Below are positions 34,670-44,037 of a stretch of 64,000 nt of DNA, in pieces. A model generated the notes under the pieces. The model had not been told where the DNA came from. It saw only the letters and a program-made list of their open reading frames with translations, and made no database searches. The first letter of the stretch is position 1, and each line of letters begins with the position of its first letter. The stretch lies in the NCBI GenBank assembly GCA_036012865.1, contig DASCQC010000025.1, positions 47,873 through 111,872 of the forward strand, written 5' to 3'. The DNA is from DASCQC01 sp036012865. GTDB taxonomy: Bacteria; Pseudomonadota; Gammaproteobacteria; Comchoanobacterales; Comchoanobacteraceae. Made by a program: the position numbers and the translations under genes.

Positions 34670-35616
34670 AGTTCAGGCTCCTGAATAAGTTTTAGCCAGG
34701 GCCTTAATGGATCAAGGCTCTCACCAGCTTCCTTAATATAATTAAGCAATCTTGGAATAAATTGCATGTAATTAGGTTTTTGATAGACATGCTTTAGTCG
34801 AGAAAAAATACCCAGGCATTTTATGTGTCTCTGTAAGCCTAATAGTTGAATGGCAGTGCGGTACTCTGATAATGAAAGACGGCAGTCAATCAGGGCGTGG
34901 TGAGATTCAATCCATTGTTGACGAGAAGCCTCAGGCCAATCAATGTAACAATCCTTGATCAGTGACACCAAGTCATACCCCAAAGGCCCTAAGCATAAGT
35001 CCTGGTAGTCAATGATTTTTAATGTATTATTGTGGATCATTAAATTGCCCGCATGAAAATCTTTATGGGTCGGTACGTAGGGGAGTTGAGTGATCTGACT
35101 AACCAGCCAATCTCTAGGTTGGGTGAAATCTGTTTCGTCGGCAGAGAGTTTTTTATCGTGTTGAAAATACCAGTCCCAAGCAAGGTTGCATTCTTCGATT
35201 AAGGCTTGATTATCCATTAAAGGAGGTGTGTGCAGAGAAGTTGATTGTATTTGCTTTAGCAATAAACCGGCTTGGCTGTACCAATGATGAACATTGTCTT
35301 TTGAAAGGCTTTCTAACAAACGTTGATCACCAAAATCTTCTTGTAAAATCATCAGGTGCTGTCGGGTGCAGGCAAGGGTTTTTGGGCAAGGTATGTCGTT
35401 CTTTAGTAGGGTGTCGCTGGTTGTGATGCACTTTTCTAGCTCAGAAGAAGTGTTTAAAAGCATCAGAATATAGGAATTATTGCCCTTGCTTACACGATAA
35501 TATTGACGTGTGCTGGCATCGCCTTTTAAGGCTTGAAACTGTACTTTTGCCTTAAGTTCAATTTCAACCCATTTTTTCCTTAACGCCGATAGCTGTGATG
35601 TGGTAACGTGTTTCAT
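34657..35616 (-). CDS. amgK: N-acetylmuramate/N-acetylglucosamine kinase (APH family)
   Basis: Anomeric sugar kinase that feeds MurU in the peptidoglycan-recycling shunt. 319 residues with the aminoglycoside phosphotransferase fold: GDASTRQYYRV near the N-terminus, and the catalytic VPTHKDFHAGNLMIH (about 186-200) followed by KIIDYQDLCLGPLGYDLVSL (about 205-224) with the metal Asp. Divergent from lptD, the same neighbourhood as in Pseudomonas and many gammaproteobacteria. Confidence 0.92.
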   Translation of the reverse strand: MKHVTTSQLSALRKKWVEIELKAKVQFQALKGDASTRQYYRVSKGNNSYILMLLNTSSELEKCITTSDTLLKNDIPCPKTLACTRQHLMILQEDFGDQRLLESLSKDNVHHWYSQAGLLLKQIQSTSLHTPPLMDNQALIEECNLAWDWYFQHDKKLSADETDFTQPRDWLVSQITQLPYVPTHKDFHAGNLMIHNNTLKIIDYQDLCLGPLGYDLVSLIKDCYIDWPEASRQQWIESHHALIDCRLSLSEYRTAIQLLGLQRHIKCLGIFSRLKHVYQKPNYMQFIPRLLNYIKEAGESLDPLRPWLKLIQEPELCKP

Positions 35617-35636
35617 GAGTTAACGGATCTTACTTA

Positions 35637-37976
35637 ATGATCATGCTATCATTACAGTTGTTTTTACTCAACCTATTAATTGGGGTGAGTTCTGCGAGTG
35701 CGGCGACAATACCCCATTCCCTTGGGTGGAGGGGAGATGAGACTCTTGTTTGTGGAGGGAGGTTTCAGCCTATCCAATTAGATACCCGCACACACTCGTT
35801 AAGAGAGGGTCAGTGGCAATTAAGTACGCATGGGGTAACCACCTGGCAGCAAAAAAACAAAGTCGATTTTGCGGGCCCAGTAAAGCTTCTCAGTAAGGAT
35901 CAATCATTGTTTAGTCACAAGGCCCGATTAATTCAAGATAAGAAGACAGGTAAGCTGATTAAAATCTACTTGGATCAAGGGGTCGATCTTGTGCGTCCGA
36001 TGCAAAGCATGCATGCCCAAAAAGGGTGGTATGAAGTGGGTAGGCATAGACTCGAACTAGAGAGGGTTGCTTATCGAATGGATATTCATAAAAAGCAAAA
36101 CAAGCTCACTCATTTATGGGGGCAGGCAACAAGCTTGGATCAAGAAGCGAATCAATCCAAGCTTGTGGATGTTGTCTACAGTGCCTGTAACCCCGATAAC
36201 CCCACCTGGTATTTAAAGGCGAATGATATGGTCATTGATCACGCTTCTAATCAGGTTTTTGTGTATGGGGGTCGATTGTACTTGAAATCAATGCCCGTTT
36301 TTTATGTGCCTTACCTTAACTTTATGCTTAAACCTACCAGAAGAAGTGGTTGGCTGGTTCCTCGTGTGGGTTACGATGCTTCGGGAGGCGCCGTGGTAAC
36401 GGCTCCTTACTATTTTAATTTGGCTCCTAATTATGATATGACGGTAGACAATATGATGTACTATCATCGAGGCCTAGCTTTTAATCAGTTGTTTAGGTAT
36501 CTTTTTTCAACGATGAAGGGTGAGGTTAAGATGGGGGCGATTCTCCATGATAAAAAGTTTGATAAGTTCAGAACAGGTGTGTTGAATGCCCCTGAGATAG
36601 CAAGTTCAACAGAGCGCTCTAGGAAGGTTTTGCAGGATACTAACCTGTTTCGCTGGTATATGATGGCCCTTGGAAAGTTTAACTACCGAGATATTACGAG
36701 TCAGTATCATTTAGGTTATGTCAGTGATGATTATATGTTAAGAGATTTTAGCTGGATCTCAGGGTTTGAAGATGATCATCATATTAAGAACACTTGGTCG
36801 ATGGAATATCGCAAGCATAATTTTTCCTTGGGAGCTCGTATTCTGGGGTATCAGACGCTACAACCCATTGATGAAAAACTAACGAATTATCCTTATTCAC
36901 ACCTGCCGGCGTTGAATGTTCGCTACCATACCCCCTGGGGGCAAAAACCTTGGCAATTTAAGTTTCAAGCGCGTTCAATCTATTTTATTAATGAGGTAGA
37001 CCGCCAGAGTGGGCTGCATTTTCCTAGTGGTTTTAGATACACAGCAAAACCTACGTTGACCATGATTCAAAAATTTAATGAGGGGTATTGGCTGGGAGAG
37101 ACCAGCCTGCATCTGAGTCATTATCATTTAAAAAATGCTTTATTTGAGGACAAAGATCGAGTGGTTCCCTCTATGCTCTTAGAGCTAGGTTGGAATCATT
37201 TTCAAAAGGAATTTAATACCTCGTATAGTTTGGCTTATCGGCGATCACGTTATGTTGATCAATCAGATATCCCTTTGTTTGATACTTCTTTTCGCCCGGT
37301 TGTTTCTGAATATCAAGGCAATTTATCTAGGTTTATTGGAGAAGATAGAATTGCTGATGAAAATGATGTTATGGGGTCGTTTCATGTTCAAACCATAACC
37401 AATCAACATCAATCATGGAAAGCGTTTTTTCAACAGCGTTATGCCTTGGATTTTCATCGTGTTTGTTTGGGGGGTAGTTGTGTTGAAGACTTGAATGCAC
37501 ATCAGCATTTGTCTCCTTTTATTACGCAGTTAACACATCATTATTATGCTTGGAATTTGCTGTCTAATGCAGAGTGGGATTGGAAGAAATCTAGAATAGA
37601 TAGGGCTTTAATAAGTGTGGGTTATCGAGTTCATTCCAATAAACGCTTGGAAGCTTTTTACTTGGTTGATAGACACCACCTGGAGAAGCATGATACAGAT
37701 CAGAGCCTTACTTTTTCTAAAAAAGAGGCTTTAATGGGTAGGGTTGAATGGGAACTTAATGACAAATGGAGTTTTTCTCTGACTAGCAAGCACGATATTA
37801 AATACCAACCAACGCTTGGGTTGGGCTTTCAGATTAAATATCATGATTGTTGTACGCATCTTGGTTTACAACTTGATCAAAAACCGTTAGCATTAACTCC
37901 AGGTATATCAAGGAAGTTTCATCCAAGCATTAAGTTGTTTGTTCGTTTAGATGGTTTAGGTTACATAAGTAGGTAG
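35637..37976 (+). CDS. lptD: LPS-assembly protein LptD
   Basis: Outer-membrane beta-barrel that inserts lipopolysaccharide, working with LptE. 779 residues: signal peptide ending near ASAA (about 23), OstA/LptA-like N-domain (about 45-190), then the barrel. All four structural cysteines are visible: LVCGG (Cys 39), SACNPDN (about 184) and the adjacent pair HDCCTH (about 737-738), so the disulfide-dependent assembly pathway should be in place. The family motif TRRSGWLVPRVGY is at about 235. First gene of the lptD-surA-ksgA run; pdxA, often present between surA and ksgA, is absent here. Confidence 0.95.
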   Translation: MIMLSLQLFLLNLLIGVSSASAATIPHSLGWRGDETLVCGGRFQPIQLDTRTHSLREGQWQLSTHGVTTWQQKNKVDFAGPVKLLSKDQSLFSHKARLIQDKKTGKLIKIYLDQGVDLVRPMQSMHAQKGWYEVGRHRLELERVAYRMDIHKKQNKLTHLWGQATSLDQEANQSKLVDVVYSACNPDNPTWYLKANDMVIDHASNQVFVYGGRLYLKSMPVFYVPYLNFMLKPTRRSGWLVPRVGYDASGGAVVTAPYYFNLAPNYDMTVDNMMYYHRGLAFNQLFRYLFSTMKGEVKMGAILHDKKFDKFRTGVLNAPEIASSTERSRKVLQDTNLFRWYMMALGKFNYRDITSQYHLGYVSDDYMLRDFSWISGFEDDHHIKNTWSMEYRKHNFSLGARILGYQTLQPIDEKLTNYPYSHLPALNVRYHTPWGQKPWQFKFQARSIYFINEVDRQSGLHFPSGFRYTAKPTLTMIQKFNEGYWLGETSLHLSHYHLKNALFEDKDRVVPSMLLELGWNHFQKEFNTSYSLAYRRSRYVDQSDIPLFDTSFRPVVSEYQGNLSRFIGEDRIADENDVMGSFHVQTITNQHQSWKAFFQQRYALDFHRVCLGGSCVEDLNAHQHLSPFITQLTHHYYAWNLLSNAEWDWKKSRIDRALISVGYRVHSNKRLEAFYLVDRHHLEKHDTDQSLTFSKKEALMGRVEWELNDKWSFSLTSKHDIKYQPTLGLGFQIKYHDCCTHLGLQLDQKPLALTPGISRKFHPSIKLFVRLDGLGYISR

Positions 37977-37979
37977 TGT

Positions 37980-38864
37980 ATGATTCAAATTTTATTATTG
38001 TTAGTTATGTTGGTTTGTCCTTTTGGTTTGGCTGATAATGTTGCAAAACCGTTGGTGTATGTTCAGGATTCTGTGATTACGCGCTATGATCTTGCTCAAA
38101 GAATAAAGGTTTTGAAAATGGAAATGCCGGCTGCTGCTTTGGAGCGGTATACGGAGGATCAGCTTCATCAACACGTTTTAGAACAAATGGTTGGAGATTT
38201 GGTACAATATAATGAGGCGCTGCGATTGAAGGTGACCGTTTCTGATGAAGAGGCCCGTGCAGGGATTGATAGAACGTTGAAAAGCAAGTCGTTAATGTTA
38301 AGCCAGTTTAAAAGAGAATTGACTAGAAATAGAATTGATTATAAAGACTATTTTAGACAATTTAAACAAGATATGACCGTGTCTAAGCTACACCAATCAA
38401 TGTTTTATGATCGTATTAAGGTTTCATCTGAAGATATCAAAACCTATATTCGTGAGCATCAGTTTGATAGAAATAGTTACCTTGTGACCAGTGTTATTAT
38501 TCCTTCGCGTCTTTATACAAAAGATCAGGTTGAAGGGCTTCAGGCGAGATGGAAACAATCTGAGTCCATAGCATGGCCTTCTGATGTAGATATTAATCAG
38601 CTAGATTGGAGAGGGTATAATGATTTTCCATCACAATTACAGAAGTCTTTAGTTAAGTTAACCATAGGTCAAGTATCCAATCCGATTAAAAGTTCAAGTA
38701 ATTATATTTTGTTGCGTTTGAATAATATCAACAAACAAGAAGATATCACTGACAATGAAGCGCAAAGACAGATCTATAATAGTCAGTTCAAAGTTCTTTT
38801 CGAACCATGGTATCAATCCATATTAAAGCATACTTATATTAAACATATCAGTAATGCCTCATAA
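37980..38864 (+). CDS. surA: SurA-like periplasmic chaperone, short form
   Basis: Outer-membrane protein chaperone/peptidyl-prolyl isomerase. 294 residues against about 430 in E. coli. Signal peptide (ILLLLVMLVCPFGLA, about 3-18), SurA N-domain with VQDSVITRYDLAQRIK (about 28-43) and LEQMVGDLVQYNEA (about 68-81), and only one C-terminal parvulin-like region (about 160-260) that lacks the usual parvulin histidine pattern. So the chaperone part is kept and the isomerase part reduced. Starts three bases after lptD and overlaps ksgA by 11 bases. Confidence 0.85.
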   Translation: MIQILLLLVMLVCPFGLADNVAKPLVYVQDSVITRYDLAQRIKVLKMEMPAAALERYTEDQLHQHVLEQMVGDLVQYNEALRLKVTVSDEEARAGIDRTLKSKSLMLSQFKRELTRNRIDYKDYFRQFKQDMTVSKLHQSMFYDRIKVSSEDIKTYIREHQFDRNSYLVTSVIIPSRLYTKDQVEGLQARWKQSESIAWPSDVDINQLDWRGYNDFPSQLQKSLVKLTIGQVSNPIKSSSNYILLRLNNINKQEDITDNEAQRQIYNSQFKVLFEPWYQSILKHTYIKHISNAS

Positions 38865-39635
38865 AAAAAGATATGGCCAACATTTCTTGCATGAAGTCAC
38901 CATTTTGGAGAAAATCATTCATGCAGCAGATTTGCATCCTGAGGATCATGTTCTTGAAATTGGGCCAGGTGCGGGAGCATTAACGGCTTATATAGTCCCG
39001 AGAGTACAACAAATAATCGCCGTGGAGATTGATGGCGATTTAATTTCTTCGTTAAACACCCGGTATGGTGATAACCCTAGCTTTCAATTAATCCATGCAG
39101 ATATTCTCAAGTGTGATTGGAATGAGCTATTCTTGGGTAAGCGTTTGCGGTTGATATCCAATCTGCCCTATCAGATCACCTCTCCTTTATTGTATCGGTG
39201 TATGGAGCAATCAAATATCATTGTCGATATGGTGTTGATGTTGCAAGCAGATGTGGTTGATCGTATGTTGGCTCACCCTGGTACGAAAGTTTATGGTGGC
39301 TTAAGTGTGGTGTGTCAGTTTTACTACAGTATGAATAAGATATGCAAAGTGTCGAGGGGTTGTTTTACGCCGCCCCCAAGGGTTGAGTCAGCGGTCATTC
39401 AGCTGGTTCCAAGAGAGGAAAAAATTCTATGCCACAATGAAGAGTGGTTTAGGTGTATTGTTAAAAAAGCTTTTTTACAACGACGAAAAACGCTTAATAA
39501 TGCATTGAAGCCATGGTTTAAAGCAGACCTATACGGGGTTGATGGGCAAAGGAGACCCGAAACCTTATCGGTGGACGAATATGTGGGTTTAGCAAACAGT
39601 ACCCTTGAGGTAGGTCAAGAGGTTCTTAACAAGAC

Positions 39636-39654
<19 letters not shown>
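38854..39654 (+). CDS. rsmA: 16S rRNA dimethyladenosine transferase
   Basis: KsgA; dimethylates the two adjacent adenosines at the end of 16S rRNA. 266 residues. KKRYGQHFLHEVTIL at the N-terminus, SAM motif LEIGPGAGALT (about 35-45), the catalytic ISNLPYQI (about 103-110), and FTPPPRVESAVI (about 170-181). The final eight codons run into the antisense tRNA-Thr gene, so the C-terminal residues NKTAGGGN are dictated by tRNA sequence. Confidence 0.96.
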
Positions 39655-39707
<53 letters not shown>

Positions 39708-40011
39708 AGGATGGTAAAAGTGTAGAAAACATTCCTGATTTTGTCAATGAGTTGATTTTTCATAAAATGGTGATGTGGTTTGTTTGTTGATATGTTAGGG
39801 GTTTTAATGTTGAAATAGTTGAATTTATTTGCATAAGATTAGGTATTTTTTCCTTTATTAGTCTATGCTATACATGAAGAGTATAGGTTATAAATGATTG
39901 TCACTATGAAAAAAATACTTGAAAATGATGGATTTTTACTTCGGGCTTTTGATGGGTTTTATTCGGGTTCTGGTGTGTTAATCTATAACTTCGAATTTAA
40001 AAGGGGGTATG
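39708..40011. other. 304-base intergenic region
   Basis: Holds the tRNA-Thr promoter (39719-39747) at the left. A 37-codon frame from ATG 39906 ends at TGA 40017-40019, overlapping the start of the next gene; it could be a leader peptide but has no ribosome site and is not claimed as a gene. The right end has AAGGGGG just ahead of ATG 40012. Confidence 0.5.
39719..39747 (-). promoter_or_regulatory. Promoter of tRNA-Thr
   Basis: On the - strand a perfect TTGACA (39742-39747) and TACACT (39719-39724) are 17 bases apart; the tRNA begins 11 bases after the -10 box. Together with the tRNA-Arg promoter it gives a consensus-like sigma-70 site for this genome. Confidence 0.75.
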
Positions 40012-41007
40012 ATGAGTGAATCTAACCAGCTTAACTCAGTTATTCAGTTAATTTCTCGTCCGGAATGGCAAATAGTTAGGCATCTCTTTAAAGAGATGGT
40101 ACGCCCAGCTAAGACGGTACTTATTCAGCAGGGAGTTCCTTCTAGCGGGTTAATTATTCTTAGGTCGGGTGCTTTAGAGGTGACGAAAAAAATCCCAGGA
40201 GGGGATAGTTTAACTATTGGGGTTGTTCAAGAGGGCGGACATATTGGAGAGGTTTCTTTGATTGATGACCAGCCGAGTATGGTGAATGTGATTTCACTCA
40301 CCCCGGTTCATTTTATTTATTTAGATCGGTCATACTACAAAGCTTTGTGCACAGCTTTTCCAGAAAAAAATTACCATTTGATGCACATTTTGATTTTAAA
40401 AGCCTTGAATAAGAATAAGCAATATATTGAAAATATTGTATCTTTACTCAAGAGAACACCTTCTTTGGGGGTTAATTATCAATCTTATGAGCTGGCTAAA
40501 AGCAAACTTCAGCAAGGCTATTATTATGATCACTCAGATAAAATAACACTGAATGAGTTACAGCCCTTCATGCACTTTACTGAAGATGAAGGGATGATAT
40601 TAAAGTCTTATGCCAAGCCTGTGTATATTTTAGGTGAAAGTTATTTTGATGTTAGTCAGCAGGATTCTATTTTTATGCTACTTGAAGGCGCCGTACAATT
40701 AAAACATGTAGATGAAGGTATCATGTTAACTTTTGATACCATGACAGCGGGGCATATTTTTGCTGCAGAGCGCATGATTAAGCTTCCTCTTGTGTCTTCT
40801 TGCCTTCATGTAAGAGAATATGCGGGTTTTCTATCATTTGATCAGGGGGCCTTAGAACGGCTAAAGAAGGAACATATTCACCTTTATGGTAAGCTGTTTC
40901 AGGTGGTCTCATACTCGATTATTGCTCGGTTAAGAAATATAAGCATTCATTTGATTCGAATTGGCAGTGAAGGGATGGGTGATACTAATTTTTATATAGA
41001 CTTTTGA
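40012..41007 (+). CDS. Protein with two cyclic-nucleotide-binding domains
   Basis: 331 residues from the second of two adjacent ATGs (better spacing from AAGGGGG). First CNB domain at about 20-130: VLIQQGVPSSGLIILRSGALEV and GHIGEVSLIDDQPSMVNVISL match the beta-roll and the phosphate-binding cassette (GExSLIDDxP), although the Arg that grips the cyclic phosphate in CRP appears replaced by SM. A second, degenerate CNB-like domain at about 195-310 (GESYFDVSQQDSIFMLLEGAVQL). No helix-turn-helix, so not a CRP-type regulator. Thirteen bases before the amidotransferase gene; probably one operon. Confidence 0.82.
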   Translation: MSESNQLNSVIQLISRPEWQIVRHLFKEMVRPAKTVLIQQGVPSSGLIILRSGALEVTKKIPGGDSLTIGVVQEGGHIGEVSLIDDQPSMVNVISLTPVHFIYLDRSYYKALCTAFPEKNYHLMHILILKALNKNKQYIENIVSLLKRTPSLGVNYQSYELAKSKLQQGYYYDHSDKITLNELQPFMHFTEDEGMILKSYAKPVYILGESYFDVSQQDSIFMLLEGAVQLKHVDEGIMLTFDTMTAGHIFAAERMIKLPLVSSCLHVREYAGFLSFDQGALERLKKEHIHLYGKLFQVVSYSIIARLRNISIHLIRIGSEGMGDTNFYIDF

Positions 41008-41020
41008 TTGGGAGAGGTAG

Positions 41021-41926
41021 ATGTGTAGAGTTTTTATGTACATTGGAGAGCCAGAATATATTGATAAATTTTTGTATGCTCCGGATAGTTCTTTGGTTAA
41101 GCAAACTTACAGTCCTCAGTATATGCAGATGATTAATTTAGCCGGATTTGGGATGGTTGCTTGGCATTACGATAAAGCTACTCCTTTGGTCTATAAATCA
41201 TTAGACATGCCTTTTTTTGATAAGAATTTAGAGAATGTTTCAAACACGACTAAGGCACATTGTATGATTGCACATATCCGTGGGGTCACATTAGATTCGT
41301 CAAGTGTTGTGAGTGAAACCAATATTCATCCATTTTTAGACCAAGGTGCTAATTTAGCCTTTGCGCATAATGGGGCGCTTTATGGGATTGAGAAGATGAT
41401 TCCTGATTTGGTTAAAATAATACCCACTGAATTGGTTTCAAATATCAGGGGTACTACGGATACCGAGTGGATGCATGCATTATTTTTATCTCAATTAGAC
41501 TCTCCAGATGATCAACACGACCTTAAAAAAGTAAAGTTAGCTGTTTATAAAATGCTATCGGTTATCAAAAGGCTTAGGGCCAAGCTTAAAATAACCCTGC
41601 CTTCAGCCATTAATTTGTTTTTAACCAACGGATCTTTTTTGGTAGCACTGCGTTATTATTATGATTTTGGGGTGTATTCAGATGAGGTGGATGAGGCACA
41701 CTTGGTTTATCACAGTATGTGGTTTACGTTTGGTCATAGATATAAAAAGATTGAGGGTGAATACCAAATGACAAAGGGAGATAGAAGTAGTCTCATCTTG
41801 GCATCTGAGCCTCTGACAAAGGACACAACTTCTTGGCTACAAGTCCCTCAGTATTCAATTATGAGTGTTGAAGGGAGTGCAGGTAATTTGAAAATTAATA
41901 CCGAAGAAGTTAGGTTAAATGACTAG
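41021..41926 (+). CDS. Class II glutamine amidotransferase (YafJ-like)
   Basis: N-terminal nucleophile hydrolase that releases ammonia from glutamine. Cys 2 is the nucleophile (MCRVFMYIGEP), AHIRG (about 88-92) and FAHNGALYG (about 115-123) the glutamine-site motifs, and GTTDTEW (about 146-152) the family Asp loop. 301 residues, so a stand-alone GATase II domain without a synthetase. Expected to act on a small peptide or an unknown partner. It follows the cyclic-nucleotide-binding gene directly, suggesting a joint regulatory role. GGGAGAGG before the ATG. Confidence 0.88.
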   Translation: MCRVFMYIGEPEYIDKFLYAPDSSLVKQTYSPQYMQMINLAGFGMVAWHYDKATPLVYKSLDMPFFDKNLENVSNTTKAHCMIAHIRGVTLDSSSVVSETNIHPFLDQGANLAFAHNGALYGIEKMIPDLVKIIPTELVSNIRGTTDTEWMHALFLSQLDSPDDQHDLKKVKLAVYKMLSVIKRLRAKLKITLPSAINLFLTNGSFLVALRYYYDFGVYSDEVDEAHLVYHSMWFTFGHRYKKIEGEYQMTKGDRSSLILASEPLTKDTTSWLQVPQYSIMSVEGSAGNLKINTEEVRLND

Positions 41927-41934
41927 TCTATAAA

Positions 41935-41971
41935 AGCCCACTTAAACTCAAGATGGAGGTTTAAATGGGCT
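41935..41971. terminator. Bidirectional terminator between amidotransferase and cyclophilin genes
   Basis: AGCCCA-C-TTAAAC (41935-41947) pairs with GTTTAA-A-TGGGCT (41959-41971) with one internal mismatch; TTTT follows on the - strand and a T-rich tract on the + strand. Lies between two convergent genes. Confidence 0.75.
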
Positions 41972-41979
41972 TGGTTATT

Positions 41980-42582
41980 TTAGCTAATGTGTTCAGCGCT
42001 TGCTTGGTTGCTTGAACAGCTTTGAGTACTTTCGGATGACAGGTAAGCTTTTTCAATGCGGTCTTGTTGATCAACTGGAACAGCCCCATTATCGCTTGAC
42101 GGACCTTTGTTCAGCTGGTCAATGTACTCCATGCCTTGAATAACTTGGCCAAAGACTGTGTACTGTTTGTTTAAAAAGGAAGCGTCTTGATAGCAGATGA
42201 AAAATTGGCTATTAGCTGAGTTAGGGTTTTGTGATCGAGCCATTCCAACGGTGCCGCGAGAAAAGTTTTCTGCAGTAAATTCAGCATCCATGTCTGGGTA
42301 GCTAGATCCACCAGTACCTGTGCCTGTAGGGTCACCTGTTTGGGCCATAAAGCCCTCAATGACTCGATGGAAAACTATCCCATTGTAAAAGCCTTCGCTG
42401 GCAAGCTTTTTAATACGTTCCACATGTTTGGGGGCTAAGTCGTCACGTAATTGGATGACAACCGGGCTGCCTTTAGATGTGCATAAAATTAAGTTTTCAG
42501 TGTTCATGTTTTTCTCCGTAAGAGTATTAGCCCAAATGCTTGTGGTAAGCATCGCTGTGATAATGCCAATCATTAACCTCAT
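41980..42582 (-). CDS. Cyclophilin-type peptidyl-prolyl isomerase with possible dual start
   Basis: Peptidyl-prolyl cis-trans isomerase of about 175 residues in the mature form: FHRVIEGFMAQTGDP (the catalytic Arg and the FMxQxGD motif) and NSANSQFFI are intact, as in PpiA/PpiB. The ATG at 42582, with AAGGT six bases upstream, gives a signal peptide (LMIGIITAMLTTSIWA|NT). An in-frame ATG at 42507, with GGAG eight bases upstream, gives a cytoplasmic form without it. Both starts look usable. The C-terminus is extended and Ser/Gln-rich compared with PpiB. Confidence 0.9.
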   Translation of the reverse strand: MRLMIGIITAMLTTSIWANTLTEKNMNTENLILCTSKGSPVVIQLRDDLAPKHVERIKKLASEGFYNGIVFHRVIEGFMAQTGDPTGTGTGGSSYPDMDAEFTAENFSRGTVGMARSQNPNSANSQFFICYQDASFLNKQYTVFGQVIQGMEYIDQLNKGPSSDNGAVPVDQQDRIEKAYLSSESTQSCSSNQASAEHIS

Positions 42583-42690
42583 ATTGTACCTTGCAGTATT
42601 GATTGAGGTATTGTAGCAAATGATAGGTCATTGATCAATCGACTATTAAGTTATCAAAGCAACTCCATTTTTGAGGTTGGGGGCAGGCAT

Positions 42691-44037
42691 CTAAAAAGTT
42701 TTCTTACAGGCTTGAGATTTTTGATGTTCAGCCGCGTCTTGGTAGGCGCGTTGGGTATAATCAAGAACGTCTTTAGGGTGGTTATGACCTGGAAAGATAA
42801 TGACGCCTGAATTCGGGGTTTCGCATTCTAAAAAGCAGCCCATTGATGCCTCGGGACTTAATCGGGGTTGTCTTCCAAAACGGTATTCAGAACCTTCACC
42901 AGGTATTAATATTGATATATGAGGATAGTATATTTCAATTTTAGTGGGTGGGGTAGCGGTTATGGGTGTCATCTTAAAATCACAGTTCATAGATCTATAT
43001 ACGAGTTGGACGATTTGTTTGCTTTCAGCACTGAATCCTTTTTCATCCATCTGGGCTTGAGCTTGTAGTTGAACTTTTACTTCATCAATGTTAGCAGTTT
43101 CCTTGAATCTTCTTCCTATAAAGTGCTTGTAGATGCTAGGAGCTACATTGGTTAATGGCATGGTAGTCAAGTATTCATTTTTTTCAATAGCACTAGTATC
43201 AATCTTTGATGTCTTTTGAGTGCTGTTTTCTGATGCTTTTGGTATAGGTACATGGAGTGATGTCATGTATACTGTATTTTCTTGAAAGGCAGCCACATCC
43301 TTTTCATTTAACGGTCTAAAATCAGTGTCTGTAGGGGTTTTTATATTAACTAGAGCAAAACTATTTTGTTGTTTAAGTAGGGTTTCTAGTACTTCTTTAC
43401 TGATACCGTAGCTAGACGAATTTAGAGAATCAAAGCGTTTAATAGGGGTTTTCCATGAAGGCGCATCTTGGAAGGTAGTTTTGATCATTTTATTTTTCCA
43501 ATTTTCTTTGATTTTAGATTCAGTGATGATGATTAGTTCACTGGGGTCGCCATCTTGGGTAATAGCTGTAGCAAGTTCTTTTATAGAGGGGATAGTTGTA
43601 GGGAGTGCTTCTATGAATTTTGTTTTAAGACCCGTGACGATATTAACATTGAAGGAACCACTTTTTTGCATATTGTAGATGGTTTCCCAGGGTAACTCTT
43701 GAACAAGTTGAATATATTCTTGGTCTGAATAAGTAACACCCATCTTGGCTTCTTTAAAAACATTTTGTATCAGTGTGCTTCTTTCTCTTTTATCCATAGC
43801 TGAAGCTAGGATAACAAATGCAATTGAGTGGACAGTGGGTCGTGTTAATATGGCAGAGTCACCGTCTCCAATATTTTTATCGTCTTTATCTAAGATTGAT
43901 TGGGCCTTCAATAGATTCTTCATCAATTCATTGGTATGGAGGATTTGCCAGAATTGACTATTTAATTTGTTGGTAATTTGTGAGTGCCCTTGGACTTTCT
44001 CTCTTGCTGGTTGCGACTCTGTAAAAAAACGCGACAT
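42691..44037 (-). CDS. Serpin-like protein
   Basis: 448 residues, no signal peptide; AGGAGA stands six bases before the ATG. Serpin-like order of motifs: DSAILTRPTVHSIAFVILASAMDKRER (compare the NxxxSPxSIxxALxML-GAxGxT start), ESKIKENWKNKMIKTTF (compare INxWVxxxTxxKI), VYMTSLHVPIPKASEN (compare VxLxLPKF), then QAQMDEKGFSAES (compare the hinge VxEEGTEAAA, here DEKG) and near the C-terminus NSGVIIFPGHNHPKD (compare GTILFMGRVxNP). Each match is weak alone but the order is right. The hinge Ala-rich stretch of inhibitory serpins is replaced by FSAESKQI and the loop to the final strand is longer, so inhibition is uncertain. Identity rests on pattern reading only. Confidence 0.5.
   Translation of the reverse strand: MSRFFTESQPAREKVQGHSQITNKLNSQFWQILHTNELMKNLLKAQSILDKDDKNIGDGDSAILTRPTVHSIAFVILASAMDKRERSTLIQNVFKEAKMGVTYSDQEYIQLVQELPWETIYNMQKSGSFNVNIVTGLKTKFIEALPTTIPSIKELATAITQDGDPSELIIITESKIKENWKNKMIKTTFQDAPSWKTPIKRFDSLNSSSYGISKEVLETLLKQQNSFALVNIKTPTDTDFRPLNEKDVAAFQENTVYMTSLHVPIPKASENSTQKTSKIDTSAIEKNEYLTTMPLTNVAPSIYKHFIGRRFKETANIDEVKVQLQAQAQMDEKGFSAESKQIVQLVYRSMNCDFKMTPITATPPTKIEIYYPHISILIPGEGSEYRFGRQPRLSPEASMGCFLECETPNSGVIIFPGHNHPKDVLDYTQRAYQDAAEHQKSQACKKTF

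Noticed and set aside
39906..40019. 37-codon frame overlapping the start of the cyclic-nucleotide-binding gene
   Set aside because: It has no ribosome site and no leader-peptide signature; short frames of this size are common by chance.
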